From Bradyrhizobium sp. CCGUVB4N (GTDB lineage: Bacteria > Pseudomonadota > Alphaproteobacteria > Rhizobiales > Xanthobacteraceae): a stretch of 64,000 nucleotides of DNA. A program made the position numbers and the translations under genes. A model generated the notes under the pieces. That model saw nothing but the letters and a program-made list of their open reading frames with translations. It made no database searches and was not told the DNA's origin. The stretch lies in NCBI RefSeq assembly GCF_024199945.1, contig NZ_JANADP010000001.1:1674001-1738000 (forward strand), given 5' to 3'. This document shows positions 17,724 to 26,436 of this stretch, one piece after another; position 1 is the first letter of the stretch; each line of letters opens with the position of its first letter.

Positions 17724-19082
17724 ATGCCGCGCAATGGTGAAATGACGCTCGGACTTTACTTGGTTCAGACAGGATATCATGAAAGTGCTTGGAGGGATCC
17801 GAGTGTTCCGGCGAACGGCGGAGTTGATGTCGACCATTATGGTCATTTGGCAGAGCTAGCAGAGGGCGCGGCATTTCACTTCGTGTTTTTCGCCGACACT
17901 CTGAGCGTAGTAGAACGCGATAACGCAAGCTTGGCCCGCGCAGGCCGAAACGACGGGTTCGAGCCAATTACGCTGTTGTCGGCACTCTCGTCGAGAACGC
18001 GAAACATTGGCCTTGTCGCAACAGCGAGCACTACGTATCACCAGCCGTATCATCTTGCGCGCATGCTCGCATCACTTGATCATTTATCGCGGGGGCGTGC
18101 TGCCTGGAACGTTGTCACCTCGGGATTCGAGGCCGAAGCGCCAAATTTTGGTGACAAGGAACTTCCGCATCATGACAAGCGCTATGCTCGAGCGCGAGAA
18201 TTCGTTGACGTCGTAAAGGGCTTATGGGATTCGTGGGAAGACGGAGCCTTCATTCGCGATAAGCCGAGTGGTATTTTCGTGGACACCACTAAAGTGCATT
18301 TGCTTAACCACCGAGGCAGCTTCTTATCAGTGAGGGGTCCACTGAACATCGCGCGGCCGCCGCAAGGTCATCCTGTGTTGGTTCAGGCGGGCGCGTCCGA
18401 TGCCGGAATAGCGTTCGCCTCAGAAGTCGGTGAGGTGGTGTTCACCGCTGAACCGTGCTTAGAAAACGGTAAACGATACTACACAAGTCTAAAAGACAAA
18501 GCGCATGCACTTGGGCGGGAGGAAAATCAGATTCTAATCATGCCGGGCATTGTCCCGATCGTCGGGAGGACCAAGCAAGAGGCGTCTGAGAAGCTTGAAA
18601 GACTGCAATCGTATAGTCATATAGACGTTCAAATTGAAACCGCTGAGCGTTGGCTTGGGTTTGTCGTGGACCTGCGTTCGGTCGACCTGGACTCATTCGT
18701 CCCCGAAGCATTGCCGGAGACGAATCTGATCCGGAGCCGCCAAAAGGTGCTTCTCGACTTGGCTGCTCGCCAGAAACTCACCTGGAGAGAACTGATCCGC
18801 TTAGTGTCGGCTAGCAAAGGCCATCTCATGGTTGTTGGAACACCGGACGAAATTGCCAATGCTATGGTGGATGCATTTGATCAACGCGCGGCTGATGGAT
18901 TCAACGTACTTCCCCCGACTGTTCCAGGTGGACTCAAGGATTTTGTGGAGCTTGTCGTGCCCGAATTGCGCCGCCGTGCCAAATTCCGAGCCGGATACTC
19001 CGGACAAACACTGAGGGAGAACCTCGGTCTCAAGCGGCCGCTCAATCGGTTTATCCAGACAGGCGCGTCTACTGGCCTGTAA
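17724..19082 (+). CDS. FMN-dependent monooxygenase, NtaA/SnaA/DszA type
   Basis: A 452-residue luciferase-like flavin monooxygenase of the nitrilotriacetate/desulfurisation subgroup. These enzymes use FMNH2 from a partner reductase and O2 to oxidise small organic substrates in the cytoplasm. Landmarks: ADTLSVVERDNASLARAG (about 55-72), FEPITLLSALSSRTRNIGLV, SLDHLSRGRAAWNVVTS with the FMN-binding region (about 115-135), and HPVLVQAGASDAG (about 215). It ends LKDFVELVVPELRRRAKFR, as complete homologues do. No reductase gene is visible nearby, so the electron donor must be encoded elsewhere. The substrate cannot be told from sequence. Confidence 0.88.
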   Translation: MPRNGEMTLGLYLVQTGYHESAWRDPSVPANGGVDVDHYGHLAELAEGAAFHFVFFADTLSVVERDNASLARAGRNDGFEPITLLSALSSRTRNIGLVATASTTYHQPYHLARMLASLDHLSRGRAAWNVVTSGFEAEAPNFGDKELPHHDKRYARAREFVDVVKGLWDSWEDGAFIRDKPSGIFVDTTKVHLLNHRGSFLSVRGPLNIARPPQGHPVLVQAGASDAGIAFASEVGEVVFTAEPCLENGKRYYTSLKDKAHALGREENQILIMPGIVPIVGRTKQEASEKLERLQSYSHIDVQIETAERWLGFVVDLRSVDLDSFVPEALPETNLIRSRQKVLLDLAARQKLTWRELIRLVSASKGHLMVVGTPDEIANAMVDAFDQRAADGFNVLPPTVPGGLKDFVELVVPELRRRAKFRAGYSGQTLRENLGLKRPLNRFIQTGASTGL

Positions 19083-19366
19083 AAAAACCCAAGCTGTTGC
19101 GAGCCGGGCGACTCTATCGGAACGTCGACGGTGTTTCAATTGCATCGGGGCTCGATAGGGCCGTGTCCACCTCAAATGCCACGGCCCTTAATTCCCAACC
19201 ATGGTGCTTTCTCTATGTCTCGCAGTTGGACATCCGATCGGTCCCAGCGGCTCTCGCATCCTGACGACACTCTTTGCATGCCTGCAGGAAAGGAGCTGGA
19301 GTCGCGCCATCGCATCCATCTGCCTAACGGAGGAGAGGCTCTCGCGATGGCCATCGAGGTCCGGTT

Positions 19367-19478
19367 ATGGCAGCTTCATCGACTGTTCAGGGCGGGCGGA
19401 AAACCATCGGAATCGGACACAAAGAGGGTGAAATCGTTTGGATCACGCTCGACCGACCAGACAAGGCAAACGCGCTTA
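19367..19478 (+). pseudogene. Enoyl-CoA hydratase (crotonase) N-terminal stub
   Basis: Within this frame the sequence GEIVWITLDRPDKANAL is the characteristic first strand and loop of enoyl-CoA hydratases/isomerases. The homology ends right after ANAL, where the end of an IS5 fragment begins (about 19479). The oxyanion-hole domain and everything after are missing, so only the first 35-40 residues remain. Confidence 0.7.
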
Positions 19479-19605
19479 GAGTCCGTTTTGAAATTCAGGG
19501 ATGGGCGTTTCTGCGGATGAGATTGCCGCCCATGGCGACGAGGATCATGGCATGCGAGACGTCGATGCGCTTCTCGTAGTCGCGCATGAGGCGCCGCCAG
19601 CGGGT
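19479..19605 (-). mobile_element. IS5-family 3' end fragment
   Basis: The minus strand reads [20 protein letters not shown], then [15 protein letters not shown] and a stop at 19497-19495, the C-terminus of IS5-type transposases. It is cut on the right by an IS66 remnant and on the left joins the crotonase stub at the presumed IS end. Confidence 0.75.
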
Positions 19606-19816
19606 CATCCAGCCGAAGAGCGGCGTCAGGGTTTGGATCGCCACTGGCCATACCGACATGCGTCGCGGCATGCAAAGCCTGGCTCTTACGGTTCAGGAGA
19701 GCTTGAAGCGCGATCCCCATGCCGGCGATCTCTACATCTTCCGGGGCCGTCGCGGTGACCTCGTCAAGATTCTTTGGCACGATGGGCTGGGCATGTCGCT
19801 CTACGCTAAGCGCCTA
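19606..19816 (+). pseudogene. IS66 TnpB fragment
   Basis: It contains the TnpB block [20 protein letters not shown] then [20 protein letters not shown] and GMSLYAKRL. The last third of TnpB and the start of TnpC are deleted; at 19817-19819 the sequence jumps into tnpC. Confidence 0.8.
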
Positions 19817-19818
19817 GC

Positions 19819-21157
19819 GACGCTGTTCCGGATGACGTTGCCGCCCTGAAGGAGGCGCTGGCAGTCGAGCGCGCGAAGGGTTTGGAGATCGCCGCTGAGC
19901 TCGCGGTCGCCCGCGCGAAAGCGTCGGAAGACGAAGCGCTGATCGCCCAGCAGCAGTTGCAGATCGCCAAGCTGAAGCATCAGATCTATGGGCAACGGTC
20001 GGAACGTTCGGCGCGGCTGATCGAGCAGTTGGCGCTGACGTTCGAAGAGCTGGAAGCCGACGCCACCGAGGACGAGCTTGCGGCGGAACGAGCCGTGGCG
20101 AAGACGACGACGGTGCGCGGATTTACGCGCAAGCGCGCTGAGCGCCAGACCTTCCCTGAGCACACCTTCCCCGGGAGCGGGTAGTGATCGAAGGACCTAC
20201 GGCTTGTGAATGCTGCGGCAGCAATCGCCTTCGCAAGCTCGGCGAGGATATGACGCGCACGCTGGAAGTAGTGCCGCGCCAGTGGAAGGTGATCGAGACG
20301 GTCCGGGAGAAGTTCTCCTGCCGCGATTGCGAGAAGATCAGCCAGCCGCCGGCGCCATTCCATGCCATCGCCCGGGGATGGGCTGGCCCGAGCCTCCTGG
20401 CCATGATCATGTTCGAGAAGTTCGGCCAGCATCAGCCCTTGAACCGCCAGGCCGAGCGCTATGCCCTGGAAGGGGTGCCGATCGCGCTGTCGACCATGGC
20501 TGATGCCGTGGGGGCGGTCTGTGCGTCGCTGGATTCCCTACTGCGCCTGGTGGAAGCCCATGTCATGGCAGCCGAGCGCCTTCATGCTGACGATACGACG
20601 GTGCCGGTCCTGGCTAAGGGCAAGACCGACACGGGACGGTGCTGGATCTACGTTCGGGACGACCGGCCGTTTGGGGGCGCGGGTCCAACGGCAGCGATGT
20701 TCTACTACTCACGCGACCGCAAGGGCGAGCATCCGCAGGGGCATCTGGCCCGGTATGCCGGCATCCTGCAGGCCGACGCCTATGACGGCTACAACCAGCT
20801 CTATCTGGCCGGGCGCCAGCCCGGACCGATCCGGGAGGCTGCCTGCTGGTCGCATGGAAGGCGCCCATTCTTTCCCATGGCCGACATCGAAGAGAATGCG
20901 CAGCGCAAGGGTGTCGGAAAGAAGGAAATCCCGCTCTCTCCGATTGCGATCGAGGTCGTGCGGCGGATCGATGCGCTGTTCGAGATCGAACGCTCCATCA
21001 AGGGCAGGAGCCCCGAAGGGCGTCTTCAGGTGCGACAGACGCTGAGCCGGCCTCTGGTCGAGGACCTTCAGGTCTACATGCGCGAACAGCTCGCCAAACT
21101 GTCTCGTGGTCACGACCTGGCCAAGGCGTTCAACTACATCCTGAAGCGATGGACTAG
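19819..21157 (+). pseudogene. IS66 TnpC, frameshifted and truncated
   Basis: The first frame (19819-20184) holds the leucine-zipper-like N-terminus (ALIAQQQLQIAKLKHQIYGQ). A two-base disturbance near 20165 moves to the frame from 20184 with the zinc finger CECCGSNRLRKLGED, HQPLNRQAERYALEGVPIAL, the DDE core start LHADDTTVPVLAKGKTDTGR, QADAYDGYNQLY and the later RIDALFEIERSIKGRSPEGR. The match ends at LKRWTRF near 21157, so the C-terminal domain is lost. Confidence 0.85.
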
Positions 21158-21397
21158 GTTTATGCCGAGATCGAGCGTATCCTACTCAGGCGCTGGAGGA
21201 CAAAATCCGAGAGCGTATGGGCGTCATGCCCGACCTCGCTCGAGCTCCCTCAACCGAATCAATCCATTCAGACCACATCGATATCGGAAAGGTCGAGAGG
21301 CGTGGCCTCCGCTCATGCCCGCCAACCGCCCGACTGGCAGCATAGTTTCGTTCCCGCCGCTCTCAGTGGCTGTGACTTCTCAAAACGCGTGAGAAAT
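21158..21397 (+). other. Spacer, possible 3' end of a lost gene
   Basis: Downstream of the IS66 break one frame reads ALEDKIRERMGVMPDLARAP and then SIHSDHIDIGKVERRG before closing. It looks coding in style, but I cannot name it. It may be the tail of a gene removed by the IS66 event. Confidence 0.3.
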
Positions 21398-22747
21398 ATG
21401 AACAATCAAATCTTGCAAAATGAAACCTTCGATGATGTCGGGTCGATCGCTACAAACGTTGGCGATGGCTTTACAATGGTGACAGTCGGAGACCTTATCG
21501 TCTCTCGGCGTCTGGCGGAAGGTCAGCACCCTGGGCTTGCCGACATTGTTAAGCTAATTCGGGAGTCAGATGTCGCGTTCGGCAACTTAGAAACGAACAT
21601 TTTCGATATTCGGACGTTCGCCGGCGGGGGCCCGCTCCCCGAGTACACAGGCGGCGCGATTAGCAGCCTTCTGGAAGTGGCTCCCGATCTGAAATCCATT
21701 GGCTTTAATATTGTCAGCCGCGCGAACAACCATACGTTTGACTGGGGACTCGAAGGCATGCGCGAAACCAGCCGCATGCTCGACCGGCACGGAATCGTTC
21801 ATGCGGGCGTAGGTGAGAATTTGGCGCATGCCGCCGCGCCCCGCTTTCTAGAAACTCCGCGTGGCCGAGCAGCGCTAGTGTCGTTCGCTTCAACATTCAC
21901 GCCCTGGTCGCGCGCGGGTGACCCCGCCGGCGAGGCTCCCGGAAGACCCGGCCTCAACTCGCTGCGATTAAAGCGCAGCGTCGTCGTCCCTCCCGATATG
22001 CTCGAGTGTGTGAGGCGCATGCGCGAGGTGTTACCTCACCCCGAGTTTGACCTTGCGGACGCGAACGCGGCTGTTCTTGCCGGAGTGACGTTCAAAAGGG
22101 GCGACGAGGTTTGCTATAGCTATGAGCCAAACTCTTCAGACGCAGCACGAATCTTGCTTAATGTTCGGCAGGGTAAGCAGATTTCAGATTTCGTAATCGC
22201 TACGAACCACGATCACAGCCCGGGAAACTGGAGCGAGGAACCGCCGGATTATGCGCGATCATTTGCTTACAAGTTGATCGATGCCGGCGCGGATGCTCAT
22301 GTCATCCATGGGCCCCATCGGTTGCGAGGCATTGAAATCTATAAGAATCGACCGATCTTCTATAGCCTTGGCAATTTCATTTTTGACTCGCTCCAAACAC
22401 CATTGGGCGCCGACATGTTCGTCGCCTACGGCAAGGACCCGACTGTTGATACGGAAGCCGACCTGCAGGGCGCCACCATAAAGGACTTTGCAGACCCGGC
22501 ATTCTACGAGAGCGTGGTAGCAATCAGCAAATTTCAGCAGAACCAGCTCGTTGAGTTGCTTCTTTACCCTGTCGAGCTTGGCTTCTCGAAGCGACTAGCG
22601 AACCGCGGCGTGCCTCGTCTTGCCCCACCGACACAAGCGAGAAGTATTCTAGAACGTCTACAGAAGCTTTCGTACCCTTTTGGGACGCACATCTCCATCG
22701 AGGACAACGTTGGAGTTATCAGAGTCAGGCCTATGACCGGTCTTTAG
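21398..22747 (+). CDS. CapA/PgsA-type metallophosphatase-like protein
   Basis: A 449-residue member of the CapA family (calcineurin-like fold, named after a poly-gamma-glutamate capsule protein). Landmarks: FTMVTVGDLIVSRRL (the usual GD motif), DVAFGNLETNIFD, FNIVSRANNHTFDWG (family ANNH), DFVIATNHDHSPGNW, DAHVIHGPHRLRGIEIYKNR (HGPH) and PIFYSLGNFIFD. These His/Asn/Asp motifs suggest an intact metal site. No signal peptide is seen, unlike many capsule-linked members, which suggests a cytoplasmic role. I chose ATG 21398; the frame is open upstream to GTG 21302. The next gene is an amidohydrolase relic 7 bp downstream, so they may have formed one operon. Confidence 0.85.
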   Translation: MNNQILQNETFDDVGSIATNVGDGFTMVTVGDLIVSRRLAEGQHPGLADIVKLIRESDVAFGNLETNIFDIRTFAGGGPLPEYTGGAISSLLEVAPDLKSIGFNIVSRANNHTFDWGLEGMRETSRMLDRHGIVHAGVGENLAHAAAPRFLETPRGRAALVSFASTFTPWSRAGDPAGEAPGRPGLNSLRLKRSVVVPPDMLECVRRMREVLPHPEFDLADANAAVLAGVTFKRGDEVCYSYEPNSSDAARILLNVRQGKQISDFVIATNHDHSPGNWSEEPPDYARSFAYKLIDAGADAHVIHGPHRLRGIEIYKNRPIFYSLGNFIFDSLQTPLGADMFVAYGKDPTVDTEADLQGATIKDFADPAFYESVVAISKFQQNQLVELLLYPVELGFSKRLANRGVPRLAPPTQARSILERLQKLSYPFGTHISIEDNVGVIRVRPMTGL

Positions 22748-22754
22748 GGGACGG

Positions 22755-23764
22755 ATGCCATTTGGGCGGTTTCGGATGCACAGGTTTGCATTGACGGCCA
22801 CCGCAACCTTGCCCGTCGTCAACCGGTTCGCAGATCTCCACAACGAAATAGCGGGGTGGCGCCGCGATATCCACGCTAACCCCGAGCTCGGATACGATGT
22901 CTATCGCACGGCTGGAATGGTGACTGAGAGATTGAAGACCTTTGGCGCCGACGAGGTGGTCACTGGCATCGGCAAGACCGACGTGGTCGGCGTCATTATG
23001 GGTAAACGGACAGGCTCTGGACGTATCGTCGGCATGCGGGCCGACATGGATGCGCTTCCTATCATGGAAGCAACGGGGTTGCCGTTTGCCTCGAAGATCC
23101 AAGGCAAGATGCACGCCTGTGGCCATGACGGACATACGGCGATGCTCCTCGGCGCGGCCAAATATCTCTGCGAGACGCGCAACTTCGATGGCACGGCGGT
23201 CGTCATCTTCCAGCCAGCCGAGGAGCGCGGATACGGAGCCCGCGCTATGGTCAATGACGGTCTGATGGAGCGCTTCGGTATCCAAGAAGTCTATGGCATG
23301 CACAACATGCCGGGTTTTCCGGTCGGCAAATTCGCTATCCGTCCCGGATCGCTCCTCGCGGCAGGTGATGGGTTCACCACCGACATCGAAGGCTTTGGTG
23401 GGCATGCCGGGCGCCCTCACGACTGCATCGATACCACGCTCGTCGGGACCCAGGGCCAGGGCAGTGCTTAACTATGAGCGCGGCTGTCCGATCACGCGTA
23501 ACTCAGAAGCTGAGACGACCTTCGCGGCCGATGTGGCTGTCGCGGTGGTGGGCGAGGGGCGCGTCAATTGCAACACGCCGCCGAGGCTCGGCTGCGAAGA
23601 TTTCTGTTTTATGCTGAACGCCCGTCCTGGCGCTTTCATCTTCATTGGGAATGGCGACACGGCGGGGGTGTCACCATCCGCAGTTCAATTTCAACGATGA
23701 GGCTGTCCCATTTGGCTGCTCCTATTGGGCCAAGCTCACGGAGCGAGCTATGCCGGCCGGTTGA
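22755..23764 (+). pseudogene. M20 amidohydrolase (HipO-like), internal deletion
   Basis: The N-terminal catalytic half is intact: IAGWRRDIHANPELGYDVYR, GMRADMDALPIMEATGLPF, the metal-binding ACGHDGHTAMLLGAAKYL and IFQPAEERGYGARAMVNDGL. After HAGRPHDCIDTT (about 23440) the dimerisation domain is mostly missing. From 23462 another frame gives YERGCPITRNSEAETTFAAD and TPPRLGCEDFCFMLNARPGA, and after a further shift near 23665 a third frame gives HHPQFNFNDEAVPFGCSYWA and a stop at 23764. Such enzymes hydrolyse N-acyl or indole-amino-acid conjugates; this copy cannot work. Confidence 0.85.
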
Positions 23765-23814
23765 CCTCAGGATTGAACCGACTTCCTGGTTAATCCTAAG
23801 CTCAAGGGTCGGAT

Positions 23815-24008
23815 TTGCTGGCCGCGTCCGAGCGTATTCATCAGCAACACGGCTACAATTACGCTTGCGCGTTATCGGCTGTGGCGTTTTCGCCGGAGGA
23901 AATGAAAAAGTATGTAATGTATACACTCCGGATTGGGGATACTTGTCGACCCAACTACCTTCCTGGGTTAAGCGCTTTGAGACGGAAATCATTCCGCTCA
24001 TAAAGTAG
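23815..24008 (+). pseudogene. C-terminal relic of polyamine-type ABC substrate-binding protein
   Basis: The last 60 or so codons carry VAFSPEEMKKYV and, after a frame change near 23920, TPDWGYLSTQLPSWVKRFET then EIIPLIK and stop. This matches the end of the complete substrate-binding protein at 59319-60389 (PDWGYMSTQLDAWVKKFEQD). The first 80% of the gene is missing. A hairpin follows about 40 bp after the stop. It suggests a second, lost transporter beside the amidohydrolase relic. Confidence 0.75.
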
Positions 24009-24048
24009 TCGCGCTAGAACACTTGGTTCTCTACCGGGGGCTCCGTAT

Positions 24049-24079
24049 GGCTCACCCACGGCTCCCTCGTGGGTGAGCC
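24049..24079 (+). terminator. Hairpin after the ABC-binding-protein relic
   Basis: A perfect 12-bp stem (GGCTCACCCACG, 7-base loop, CGTGGGTGAGCC). Only a weak T-rich stretch follows, so termination strength is uncertain. Confidence 0.65.
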
Positions 24080-24591
24080 GAGCTGCTTATTTCCTTTACG
24101 ACAATTGGCACCGAACAGACAATCTCGCGTCGTTCTTACCGATGGGGGTCGCGCCGCTCGCGGTTGGGAAATGCGTGCCTCCGTTCAGAGACTTCGATTG
24201 GGTATCTCCTGCCTTGCTCGCACAGCGCTGGCCCTAGTCAGTCGAGAGTTGCGCGCTACCCCGTTGCATTTCGCAATTACCGGGCTCCGAAACAGGGCAT
24301 CTTGAACTCTGTCGGCGCATCCCAGCGCTACTGTACGATGCGACACCTCGCGGACGATGCGAACGCGGCGCGCTTGGCACATATTGGAGCCGGTGCAAGC
24401 GTGATTTGGAGAAAACTGAAGGGCAGATGGCTGGTATGCACAAAGCGCGGTAGTTGTCGAAATTACGCGAAAGGCGGCCCTCAATCGCAGGAATAAATCG
24501 ATAGTGGCCCCGGATCGCACGAATCGGCACTGAAAGTCTCGCTAAGCTTCAAATTGGTAAAAATTCGGTTAAACAGGATACGGAGCGCAGT
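24080..24591. other. Intergenic stretch, nothing recognised
   Basis: Short frames on both strands without known motifs. The right end contains the upstream region of the Crp/Fnr gene. Confidence 0.45.
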
Positions 24592-25428
24592 ATGATTGAC
24601 CACGTACCCAACGTCCTGCAAGCGCTTGACGGCTCCGCAGTTGCTGTGCCCCAGCCGCCGCCCGACATGCCTCGGGCTCTTCAAGGACCTGGTACAGCGC
24701 GTCCTAATACGCGGCGCTTTGTTAAGAACGAAATTCTCGCACGAATATCTCTTCAAGATCTAGCGGCGATGGGAGAGTTCCTTGAACCGGTTGTCTTGCG
24801 AGAACACATGGTCTTGCAGGAGCCAAAAAAGCAGCTTGACCACATTTATTTCATAGAATCAGGTCTCGTCTCGCTGAGGATCGTTGCGGCGGGAGCCATT
24901 CTTGAAACGGCAGTGATCGGGAATCGCGGGGCGGTCGGCGCTTCACTGTTAGTGGGAGGGCATCTGCCAACGCACCAGTGCGTCATGCTCGTCCCCGGGA
25001 GCGCTCACAGGATTCGTGTCGAGGATTTGCGGCACGTGATGCGCGAGCGCCCCGGAATCCGAGAAAATGTTTCTGCATTCGTTCAGGCACTGAGCATGCA
25101 TTGCGCTCAGACAGGATTATGCGGTGTCCGACACGATCGCGAAAAACGGCTCGCGTGCTGGCTCTGTTTGGCGAGCGATGCTCTTGCTGCGGACGTGCTT
25201 CCGGTTACGCACGATTATCTGTCATCTCTATTGGGATTGCGCCGTCCTGGGGTGACGGAGACGTTAATCCGGTTCGAAGAACAGGGACTAATTCACAAGA
25301 CGCGCGGCTTGTTGCGTATCGAGGAACGAACGTTCCTTGAGCAGAAGGCATGCAGTTGTTACAAGCTGATCTCAGGAGCTTATCTCTCAAACGAGCCCGC
25401 TGTTTGCACCATGGATCTAGCGGGGTAA
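24592..25428 (+). CDS. Crp/Fnr-family transcriptional regulator
   Basis: A 278-residue regulator. After a Pro-rich leader (1-40) a cyclic-nucleotide-binding-like beta-barrel spans about 50-160 (VLQEPKKQLDHIYFIESGLV, ILETAVIGNRGAVGASLLVG). The HTH domain is at about 205-250 (LPVTHDYLSSLLGLRRPGVT, ETLIRFEEQGLI). It lacks the N-terminal Cys cluster of oxygen-sensing Fnr, and the Arg/Ser pattern for cAMP binding is not obvious. Regulators of this architecture in rhizobia often act on stress or micro-oxic genes, but no target can be assigned. It stands alone, with its own upstream spacer. Confidence 0.85.
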   Translation: MIDHVPNVLQALDGSAVAVPQPPPDMPRALQGPGTARPNTRRFVKNEILARISLQDLAAMGEFLEPVVLREHMVLQEPKKQLDHIYFIESGLVSLRIVAAGAILETAVIGNRGAVGASLLVGGHLPTHQCVMLVPGSAHRIRVEDLRHVMRERPGIRENVSAFVQALSMHCAQTGLCGVRHDREKRLACWLCLASDALAADVLPVTHDYLSSLLGLRRPGVTETLIRFEEQGLIHKTRGLLRIEERTFLEQKACSCYKLISGAYLSNEPAVCTMDLAG

Positions 25429-25744
25429 CGGCGCCCGCTATGCGTGTGGCTGAGGCGAAAGCAGGTGCTCGGGAGCGCCACCCGACCGGTCATTATCTCC
25501 TGCCCGGGTGGCGAGCCGGACTTGCACATCCTGAACTGCGATAGATCGATGTTGCATGTGAGGGCTTCCTAAGCGAAGCAAGAGATCGGTGCCCAGTTCT
25601 TCTTCCCGCAGTACGAATGGACGCAACGAGTTGAACAGAATAGGCGGCCGTCGATTTTCAGTTAATATCCCAACTGAGCGTGCGTCTGTACGGACGGGAT
25701 CATCCTGGGCGGCGGCGATCAGGGTGAGAACACGCATTGCCTCG

Positions 25745-25857
25745 CCTTAATTGTTACCGGATGCTGAGCCGTTGCCTCACGTAAATTGCTCCCTTGGATC
25801 GGGAACGAGCGGGGGCGAAGATGGGGTGGCTAAGCATGGCGACGCGGAAGGAGCTGG
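25745..25857 (+). mobile_element. Solo end of the ISNCY-type element
   Basis: About 110 bp match the right end of the element at 9185-10922 in opposite orientation, including the terminal repeat (CGTTGCCTCACGTAAATTGC) and the first codons of the transposase (MDRERAGAKMGWLSMATRKE). Then the sequence diverges. It is a deletion remnant of another copy. Confidence 0.85.
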
Positions 25858-26267
25858 GCGTCAGCGTCGCCGCGCCAATCGCCCGCGTGATCCGCATCCG
25901 CGCTCGGGTCGCAAACTCAATCTCGATCGCACCTCGGGTGGCAGCCGGCAATTGCCATCGCCGGCTCTGCTTCCGGAAACCTCGGCTCTTGGTGAATCCA
26001 CTGGGGTGCTTGGCGCCGACCTCACCGTGTCGTGTGGCCAGGATCTGGTAGGGTCCCTTTAAACTCTCAACGACGATCGCCGCTTCTCATCTTCGGACCA
26101 ACGCCAACCGCTCGACTAATCTGAGCGTCACAAAAAAGCATTCTTATCCAAAGGGAATTCACAGCGGCCTAGGCGCCCAAGCGGCTTAGTGCGGAGGCGT
26201 ATTACGCGTGCCTCCGTGTATCGAGGAATGACGTTCATTTGCGCGCAATGAGCGGAAGCTGTTGTGA
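25858..26267. other. Intergenic stretch, nothing recognised
   Basis: No coding signal was recognised between the ISNCY end and the IS3 relic. Confidence 0.45.
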
Positions 26268-26436
26268 TCTTCCCCCAAAAAAGTGGACAGGGTTAAGCTG
26301 CTTTTAGCTCCATCTGGATCGGAGCGGTATATCCGATCGCGGAATGGAGCCGGGTTCGATTGTAGAATCCCTCGATGAAGGCGAAGATATCGCGCTGGGC
26401 CTCGGTGCGGGTCTTGTATTGACGATGATGAACGAG
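26268..26436 (-). mobile_element. IS3-family orfB C-terminal fragment
   Basis: The minus strand reads ELVHHRQYKTRTEAQRDIFA, then FIEGFYNRTRLHSAIGYTAP and QMELKAA with a stop at 26295-26293, the C-terminus of the IS3 DDE transposase. The terminal repeat (CCCCCAAAAAAGTGGACAGG) is at about 26273-26292. The fragment truncates the strawberry-notch gene to its right. Confidence 0.85.

Noticed and set aside
25438-25737. 99-codon minus-strand ORF after the Crp/Fnr gene
   Set aside because: No family recognised, no ribosome-binding site seen, and it ends at an IS remnant; evidence is too weak to call a gene.
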